Part shown: piece after piece, positions 57,000-64,000 of the stretch
How the letters are laid out: every line of letters starts with the position of its first letter
Position numbering within the stretch: position 1 is the stretch's first letter
NCBI GenBank assembly: GCA_033439265.1
Contig: JAVTVX010000010.1
Span: 5,952,001-6,016,000 of the forward strand
DNA from: Dillenia suffruticosa
Taxonomy: Eukaryota > Streptophyta > Magnoliopsida > Dilleniales > Dilleniaceae
DNA length: 64,000 nucleotides
Direction of reading: 5' to 3'
Translations under genes and position numbers: made by a program
Notes under the pieces: generated by a model
Told to the model about the DNA's origin: nothing
What the model saw: the letters and a program-made list of their open reading frames with translations, nothing else
Databases searched by the model: none

Positions 57000-57345
57000 T
57001 TACTTCTTAGAGATTGATTATATATTATTTATTGTTGAAAATTATTTATTTTGTGAGAATTGTAATATTCACTAATATTAAACTCCATTTTGTTAGTCAA
57101 AAAGAGAGATACGGTTCAAAATAATTCATAATAGAGTACAGAAGAAATTTAGCTATGAAATTAGCCATTAATTTTGAAATACATGTCATGATTTTGTGAT
57201 GAATTTAACTACAAAAATTTATTTGTGGCTATTTAGTGATGATTTTAGCTATGAAAATGGAAGTGAGTTTGTTATTAGCCACGAAGGTAGCGACGAATAA
57301 CTTTTGTGGCTAATTACCAATGAAATTTCCGACGAACATTTTTTT
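57000..57345. mobile_element. CACTA-like subterminal fragment
   Basis: Resembles 33,400-33,720 (GATTGATT...TTATTTATTGTTG, then GAAATTTAGCTATGAAATTAG and GTGGCTAATTA words). No terminus is present, so it is a relic. Confidence 0.5.
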
Positions 57346-58300
57346 CGTGTCATTGTTGCCCTGCCGTCAGCCAAAGCTATTGGACGTTGCTCTCTGGTGG
57401 ATCACTTTGGTCTCTCTCCTCACCTTTTGCTTCATTGTTCTTGCTGCTCTCATCCCTCACGACAGCAGAGATCATTGGTAAGTTCTTCCTTTTTTGCTCA
57501 AATCTAGTTATGATTGTGTTGTTATTAGTGTTGAGTAAACTTATTTTAATATAGAGATATGATTAGGAGAGAGTAAGGATAGATTATGACAAATTTATAA
57601 CAAAATTATGGTAAAATTAGAATAAAATTAAGGTTAAAATTTGCTAAATTAAGGATAAAATAAATTTGCTAAAATTAGGACATAAAATAAATTTGCTAAA
57701 ATTAGGATTACAAGGGGTTTTACGATGAAAAGAGAGAGGCTATGAGATTTTGAATCGTTGCTAAAATTAGGGCATAAAATCAATGTGCCAAAATGTTTTT
57801 TTTTGGGGCTTTGTGTTTCATTTATGCAACAAAGATGTTTGTGATTTGTCCTGCAAAGTTTGTGTACAATGGAATTTTCTATTGAAAATACATCATTAGG
57901 TTGTCTGCAAAGCCAAGCTCATTATTTTGATACTTTTGCTTTTCTTTTTTTTCGTTGCTTGTGCTTTTAAAGGTTATGCAATATACTTTCCTATGAAATC
58001 ATGACCATCTATTTTGAAACTTGGTATGGGCGCTCTATGCAACAACCAGCCTTTTTCTTTTAATTTGTAAAGGAAAAAATTTAAAATATTATAACATACC
58101 ATCATTTCAAAATCTTTTGTCTTAGTGCCACAGGAACATGGTATAGGATTTTTTTTTCGGGTTTTGAGTATTTGGATTAATGATTCAAATTAAATATTTT
58201 AGATATAAGTTGGAAAGGAGTTATTTCATTAATAATTAATTCTCATTCTTTTACATATTAGGAAAAAAGAAAATTAAAAATATAAAAAAAGAAAATTAAA
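57346..58300. other. Intergenic DNA; less AT-rich patch at 57,346-57,500
   Basis: 57,346-57,480 is a less AT-rich patch ending in ATTGGTAAGTTC, a good splice-donor match, so it might be a 5' exon. No protein family was recognised and no partner exon was found. Confidence 0.35.
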
Positions 58301-58385
58301 AGAAGAAGAAGAAGAAGAAGAAGAAGAAGAAGAAGAAGAAGAAGAAGAAGAAGAAGAAGAAGAAGAAGAAGAAGAAGAAGAAGAA
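58301..58385 (+). repeat. (GAA)n microsatellite, about 28 copies
   Basis: An uninterrupted AGA/GAA trinucleotide array of about 85 bp. Long perfect GAA tracts are polymorphic and can form triplex DNA. Confidence 0.95.
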
Positions 58386-58445
58386 AAGCTTTGCAAGATG
58401 TATGGTCTGTAAGTATTATAGAGGCAGCCATCCATTTTGGGATAT

Positions 58446-59446
58446 TTAGTACCTGTTTGGTAGTTTTTTTTTTTTAGTTTCTCTCCTCTTTATAGAGAGA
58501 AATTTTGCCAAACAAAATTTCTTCTTCTTTAAAATAGTTTTTCTTTTAATGAAGAAAATAGAAAAAATAGCTTCAAAGTAGAAGCTCCTAAGAAGAGCTT
58601 GTTCTTTTCCTTTTTTTTTTTGATGTTGTAGTCTTTTCGAAACTATTTTTTTATTCTACTTATATTCTCACATGAATAATACAAAATTTCAGATATATCT
58701 ACGCCATAAATGTGTTCATAAATGTTATAATTTGGGTGTGTTTAAATTTTTTTATATAAATTCCAAATATGTTCTAAAATTCCAAATATGCTCTTAAATA
58801 ATTTTTTATTCCATTTATATGATTTGGGTGTTCAAAAATATATGATTTGGGTGGATTTAATTTTTTTATAAATTTCAAATATGTTCATAAATATTTTTTT
58901 TTTTTATTTTATTTCTATGGCTTGGGTGTTCATAAATGTATGAGTGGGTTTAAATATAATTAAATTCTAAATATGTTTATATATATTTTTTATTTCATTT
59001 ATGTGACCTGGGTATTCATAAATATACAACTTATATTATTTTCAAATTTTTAGTTCTTTATCTAATATAAAAATAATTTTATATTTATAAATGTTTGATT
59101 TTAATACTTTTAGAAAAATAATTAATTTATTTTTATTTTAATTATTAGTATTTATATCTTTTATTTTTTTAAATGCAGATATTTAAATTTTAATCAATCG
59201 AGGGTGAGGAAAAAAATTATATTTTATATGTATAGCTTTTATAATAATTTCATTAAAAATAGAGTTTATAAAAAATATTTTGTCAAATAATTTATTTATA
59301 AAAAAAGTATAAAAACTGTTTTTAAAAATAAAAAAGTTAAATAATTTTTAGCTTCTTTTTATAAAAGAATTAATTTTTATTTCTCCTTAAAATGAGAAGA
59401 TAAGGAGAAAAAAAAAACTGTCAAACATGCTCTTAATTGTTTCCTT
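58446..59446. mobile_element. Possible TIR element with TGTTTGGYAG-type ends
   Basis: The left end CCTGTTTGGTAGTTTTTTTT and right-complement GCATGTTTGACAGTTTTTTT are inverted copies, each followed by a T-rich run and TCTCC. This end type is common in plant non-autonomous elements. No target duplication was found, so the superfamily is open. No coding sequence. Confidence 0.45.
58725..59030 (+). repeat. Degenerate tandem repeat, about 120-bp unit
   Basis: Three to four copies built on ATTTGGGTG.GTTTAAATTT...AAATTCCAAATATGTTCATA..ATTTTTTATTTCATTTATG (consensus fragments), with indels between copies. Confidence 0.55.
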
Positions 59447-60639
59447 TTTTTCAGCCCTAAAGTTCATGGGGATAACATTTTCATTTTCATTTTTTAATTT
59501 AATTAATTAAATCTAGCCTATTCCTCCTAAACCAAACCAAAACATTAGAAAATGTTTTATGAGAGGGGTTATGAGAAAATATTTCATATTAGAAATGTGT
59601 TGTTACTATTCACAATATGCCAAGAGATTTTTTTTTACATAGGTGATGAAGTGAGTAGCACTAATTTGGAGATGAATTGTGAATGTTTACTTTTTCCTTC
59701 TCAGTTACTAAGTGAGAGTTATGATATTGATTCTAACTCAATTTGGGTTCGAGATGATATAATTGAAAATTTCTATAATAATTAATAGTTTATTGATTTT
59801 TACGTACCTCTCAACATGTATTTCTCAAACTTGTGTTGAATTGTTAATGTTTAAAAGTATAATTAATTAAAATATGTAATTTATTATTTTTTTGAGAGAA
59901 AGTTTTATATTTATATTTATGATCTGTTTATTATTTATTAATTTGATTATAATCATATCCCAACGAAAAGGGAAACTAAAAGATATAATGATTGCGAAAA
60001 CATGAGTGGTCAAATATAGATGGAAACAACACTTTACACAAGATCACCTTTGGTAATATAGTACAAACTTCCTTCTACACACATATTTATCTAAAAGTGT
60101 AGTAGATAGGACAATTATCTTGAAAAAAGTTGAAGATTTTGTTGAGATATGTCATTATTTATCATAATTTTGTATTTTTTTTATAGTAATTTGGTTTCGT
60201 TTGAAATTTTCTATTCTTATATTTTAAGAATTTATGAGTGCTCTTCGAACAGTTTTATAGAAACTAGAAAAATGAGATATTATTGGTGATGCATCAATAG
60301 CATATGAAGGTGGTACCTCCCTATATGTTTTGTGGCTAATTTTTGTAATGAAATATTATGTGTAAGTTAGTTCATAGGATATTAGTATAAATATTTTTAA
60401 CTATTATATACAAATTTGTTCAACTTAATCAAATGATTGTTTGTGATTTTTTTATTTTTGTGGTTAAAATTGAGTTTATTTTATGTTTGAACTTGATAGA
60501 TCTTCAAAGTTATGTAATATATACTTTATAGTTAGATTGATATTTGTTTGATAATTGAACTCTACAAAATTTGAAATAGATTTTTTGGTACCATTTGTAA
60601 GCAAATCAAACCTTTTACCTTTATGATAACACTTCCCAA
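59447..60639. other. AT-rich DNA, one unassigned frame
   Basis: A 77-codon plus-strand frame at 59,552-59,785 ends SIWVRDDIIENFYNN. I do not recognise it and cannot distinguish it from chance. The rest shows no gene. Confidence 0.4.
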
Positions 60640-61041
60640 CATTTACAATAAGAAAACGTGATGAAACGATGATAGACTTCCTGACATTTGACGTAGATAA
60701 ACATTGGAAAATGGTTAATCATTTTTCGATGTTTTCAGCTTTAATCCTCGGTATTTCTCCATCCTTTTCCCAAAAATTAAAACGTCAGTAAATCCTCATA
60801 TGTTGCCGACATTTCTGTACGCCTTAACAATGACCATCATACTTTTCTCCGACATTTTGAAGCATCGGCAATATGGAAATTCTTGACGTTTGTCATAAAA
60901 CATCGAAAAAATGTCCGATAATTTTTTTCCCTACATTTGTTCTGACATTTACTCTTTCATCACCTAACTCTTTAGTGACAGTTAGGAAATATCGGGAATT
61001 GATGAAAAAATCACCGACAAAGGAGTGTTTTTTATAGTAAT
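60640..61041. mobile_element. Right end of a second CACTA-like family
   Basis: Repeated TGCCGACATTT/AAAATGTCGG.. words in alternating orientation replace the GCGACGGA motif. The end reads GAGTGTTTTTTATAGTAAT (to 61,041), a degenerate form of GTGTTTTTTGTAGTG. The left end was not found. Confidence 0.5.
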
Positions 61042-61241
61042 AAACAAAATTACAACAAATAATATTCAAAGATTATGAGCAATTTTTCAATAAATTGGAC
61101 TAAATAGGGAGTTGTTCATCGTAGTCTAAGAATGCCATTCTACCTCAAGACACCACAAGCAGATTCCATTAACATACAATTTACATACAAACTTGTTGCA
61201 ATACCAATTGTCTCTAATATCAAAAATTAACTTATTAGTCT

Positions 61242-61729
61242 TGTTGGATTTAATCGCGCATGCGGAAGCGTGAATTAAATAGATCGGAATTTTCGGGATA
61301 AATACCTCTATTGGGCGGTCTCTAAAATCCACCGTGTCGCGATATCCCTCGAACGGATCGCACGGTCGGATGGTGATCACGCAATCGAACCACCACCTCA
61401 AATCCACGACGCCTCAAACCTCGAGTCCGGTGAATCGTCTGACGATGAGAGATTTTCCTACGCGAAAATCTCCATCCCTCATTCTATTTTTCTCTCTCTA
61501 GAGAAGTGTGCGAAACCCTAACCTCCATAGTTGCCTCCCATGGCTGCTCTCCACACACAAGGTAGGAGAAGGAGAGTTTCCTCCATTGTTTTCTCTCTCA
61601 GAAGGAAGGTAAGACCAAATCACTTAATTGGTGGGGGGTTACCAAAATATTGGTTAATGGTAATTAAGGATGGGAGTTACCCCATTCCTTAATTACCCAA
61701 ATGCCCATAATGGACATTAATAACCAACA
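61242..61729 (-). repeat. 3' LTR of second copia copy
   Basis: 488 bp from TGTTGGATTTAATCGCGCA to TAATAACCAACA. It shares GGAGATTTTCGCGTAGG-type and TCTCTCTCTAGAG blocks with the other LTRs but differs in its first half on the plus strand (the R/U5 side for this minus-strand element). Confidence 0.88.
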
Positions 61730-62859
61730 TCTCCCACTTGCACATTAGGGCATTTCACTTCCGTCAATCACAAGATCGCAACTCATGCGATCTATCACAT
61801 CACCCTACTGGACCTTCATACTGGATTGGGCGTCGTGCAACCGGCGAGTGCACCTGCAAGCAAAGACTTCTCGATACACCTGTTAGGATGATCGAGTAGT
61901 CACTGTTAGTATAAAAATAACTCGCTATACCACAGACTCAATGCATTTACATCCATCGAGCCACTTTCCTCATCGAAAGTGATCCCCAATCAATTTGCTC
62001 GACTATGTATTCATTATTATGTTTGAATCCCAACATGGATTAACACAATAGGTCGACCTATGAATACATGACAATGATGTAATGTCTATTGGCCTTCATT
62101 TTCCCAAACTCGAATCTATCGGTCTCAATTCAGCTGCTTTCCTAGACCTGCCCCTTAGACCTCAATTTATCTTCCGGGCCATAGGTAAACAGACTAAAGT
62201 AGCAACACTGAACCAAAACTTCTACAGACAGCCGAAAGTAATAAGGGCATAAGAGATCACACCCAATGGATCTCAGGTCTCACACAGTGGGAACGGGGAT
62301 CAAGATCAAACTATCGTCTCAAATAATAGCTCCCACTATCCCATGGTCGTCTCATCACACGTGGTATGAAACACGTGCCACAGTGTTATTCCCCCATCTC
62401 TCAAAGGGCATATGTCAGATTTCTCTAACACTGTACAGGTACGGGACTCAGTCTACACACAAGACTTTACCCAGAGATCTCAGAGAGAGCAACTCAGAGA
62501 CAATATCACAAATCGCAGGTGATATCTGAGATCTCAAACTGGCTACTTACAGGAAACATGGATGTGGGTATTTCCATGTCGGTCATATCGCATATGACCT
62601 CATCCTGAACACATATCAGGGCGACTTATGTTCTAGTAGGGCTACTCTCAAAGCCTCTTACGACTAGAATCCGTCTCATCTCCGCTCACTCAGAGTCGGA
62701 GGTGGTCACTCGTGTGAGAGAGTCGACCATGCCTGCCTGACACATCTTTTAATCACAAGATCACAATATATGACAACAAATGATGCAGGAAATAAATATG
62801 TGACTCATTAATGCATACATGTCATATATTAAAATAAGCATCTAAAACAGTATATAAGG

Positions 62860-64000
62860 AGAAATGTTAAAGTACACTAAACCCAATGATTCCTTACCTC
62901 ACAAAGGAATCTCTCACAACGGGTTTTCTGAAGAGATCAGCTCTCATGCTGAGGTGTACTTAGATGTCACAATACCCTTCTCGGTAATATCTCTCATAGT
63001 GGTCTTCGGTATTAATGTGTTTGGCTTTGCTATTACACTTAGGGTCTCTTTTGATGACAGTGTCGGTCTGATTATCACAATAATCATCACTGACCTCCCA
63101 CTATCTGTCACAACCTCTAAGTCTTCCAGAAAATTTCTGAAGCCAACCATTCTCATGAACTGCAATTGAGCACACTACAAGCTCAGTCTCTATCGTAAAT
63201 AGAGATATATAGGTTCTCTTCTTACTACTCTAAGAAGATAAAACCTTTTGCGTTTATTCAGATCACTACTCCCAGTCAGTATCTGAATCTCAACCACAAA
63301 ACGCAAATCACCTCATCCGTAACACATGGAGAGCTCTGCAGTTCAAATGAGATATTTCAGAATCCTTTTTCACTGCTCTACAGTGATCCCTTTCAGGATT
63401 CTATTAATACCTACTCACCAGATCGACTGCTAAATAAACATCTGGTCATGTATGCCTCATCGCATACATCAAATTGTATATCACACGTGTATACCTCATC
63501 GCACACACTAGAAATGTATTTTTCACTGGAATAAGGGATTCTGCTCATCTCCCTTATTTCTTTATAAATTCTAGGGCATGTGTCAAGATTCAGGTCTTTT
63601 TATCTTTAGCGATTAGAGTATCTTTTAGGTTGTGTTCGTTATTCTCGAAATGCTTAAGAATCTACCTGATGTAAAACTCTTGTTAAAGAGTCAACACCAT
63701 TCTCAAGCGATCCCTATGGATCCAAAATCTGAGAATGAACTAAAACCTCACAACCATGTTACAATGGTCATTGGATACTCTCTGTTGTTCCCAACCAACA
63801 GAATGTCACCTACATATGCGAACATGCTCATAAAAGGAGTCATCGGGACGTATCAGATATATGCAATGATACTACTCGATCATTACAAAACCATAAGATA
63901 TCACCTTCTCGTGAAATCTCAAGCGCCGCTTTCTAGATGATGGCTTAAGGTCGTATTTTGATTTCTAAAATCAATAGACCTTATACACCTGATCTACTAG
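62860..64000 (-). pseudogene. copia RNase H and RT remnant (second copy)
   Basis: RNase H-like text RNFLEDLEVV (about 63,130-63,165 region, minus) and an RT active site reading YVGD (63,805-63,816) as in the first copy, followed by the same in-frame TGA in the WL-stop-GF context about 55 bp downstream on the minus strand. The rest lies beyond the window. Confidence 0.82.

Larger units (their letters stand above)
61242..64000 (-). mobile_element. Second copy of the Ty1/copia family, truncated by window end
   Basis: The 3' LTR (61,242-61,729) is followed by the same polypurine tract as at 6,350. An internal region then matches 6,350-8,630 almost base for base. The LTR is clearly more diverged from the 5.9-kb LTRs, especially over its first 200 bp on the plus strand. 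The left candidate target duplication is AGTCT (61,237-61,241); the right end lies outside the window. Confidence 0.9.

Noticed and set aside
59552..59785. 77-codon frame as the C-terminus of a CACTA transposase
   Set aside because: SIWVRDDI looked suggestive next to a CACTA end, but no family motif could be named and no upstream coding sequence is present.

Overview
This is nuclear DNA from a flowering plant, most likely a eudicot. The only convincing host protein-coding gene is an AP2/ERF transcription factor of ERF group IX. Everything else recognisable is plant transposable-element sequence: Ty1/copia, Tekay/Del-like solo LTRs, RTE-type and L1-type LINEs, SINE-like repeats, CACTA (En/Spm), hAT and Mutator-like elements. 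Background DNA is strongly AT-rich, with GC-rich islands that mark particular transposons. I see no rRNA, organelle DNA, CRISPR array or intact tRNA gene. All identifications come from reading the sequence and from remembered family features; no database search was run.

Layout. 1-3.2 kb: three pieces of CACTA-like elements with TAGCGACGGAT-type subterminal repeats, then a SINE-like repeat. 4.6-5.7 kb: a tandem duplication with a 534-bp period. 5,865-12,898: a structurally complete but coding-dead Ty1/copia element on the minus strand, with LTRs, primer-binding site, polypurine tract and a matching 5-bp target duplication. 15.4-16.2 kb: the ERF gene (minus strand), with a foldback element starting about 330 bp upstream of its ATG. 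18.0-24.7 kb: a second, decayed copia element split by a 2.8-kb CACTA element. 24.9-25.5 kb: a Mutator-like foldback element with a 10-11-bp target duplication. 28.1-31.1 kb: an RTE-type LINE fragment abutting a plus-strand copia fragment, which is cut off by a left-truncated CACTA-like element (31.1-34.2 kb). 35.95-39.69 kb: a hAT element with an 8-bp target duplication and a broken transposase. 39.7-56.3 kb: a composite CACTA element. 57-61 kb: smaller repeats and the end of another CACTA family. 61.2 kb to the window end: a second copy of the 5.9-kb copia family, cut by the window edge.

The most notable region is the composite CACTA element (about 16.5 kb). Between its subterminal repeat blocks, all in minus orientation, it holds remnants of CACTA TNPD and TNPA-like genes and short pieces of three host genes: S-adenosylmethionine synthetase, PEX2 (two exons) and an ARABIDILLO-type armadillo gene (one exon). 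Two solo LTRs of one gypsy-like family, in opposite orientation and 93 bp apart, each with its own target duplication, sit inside the TNPA-like reading frame. Removing them in thought makes the flanking coding sequence contiguous. The element has lost its catalytic transposase region and could move only in trans.

Two other points stand out. The two minus-strand copia copies share the same reverse-transcriptase active-site change (YVDD to YVGD) and the same nearby stop codon, which suggests amplification of an already defective lineage. The ERF gene has its conserved C-terminal motif in the neighbouring frame, which suggests a frameshift.
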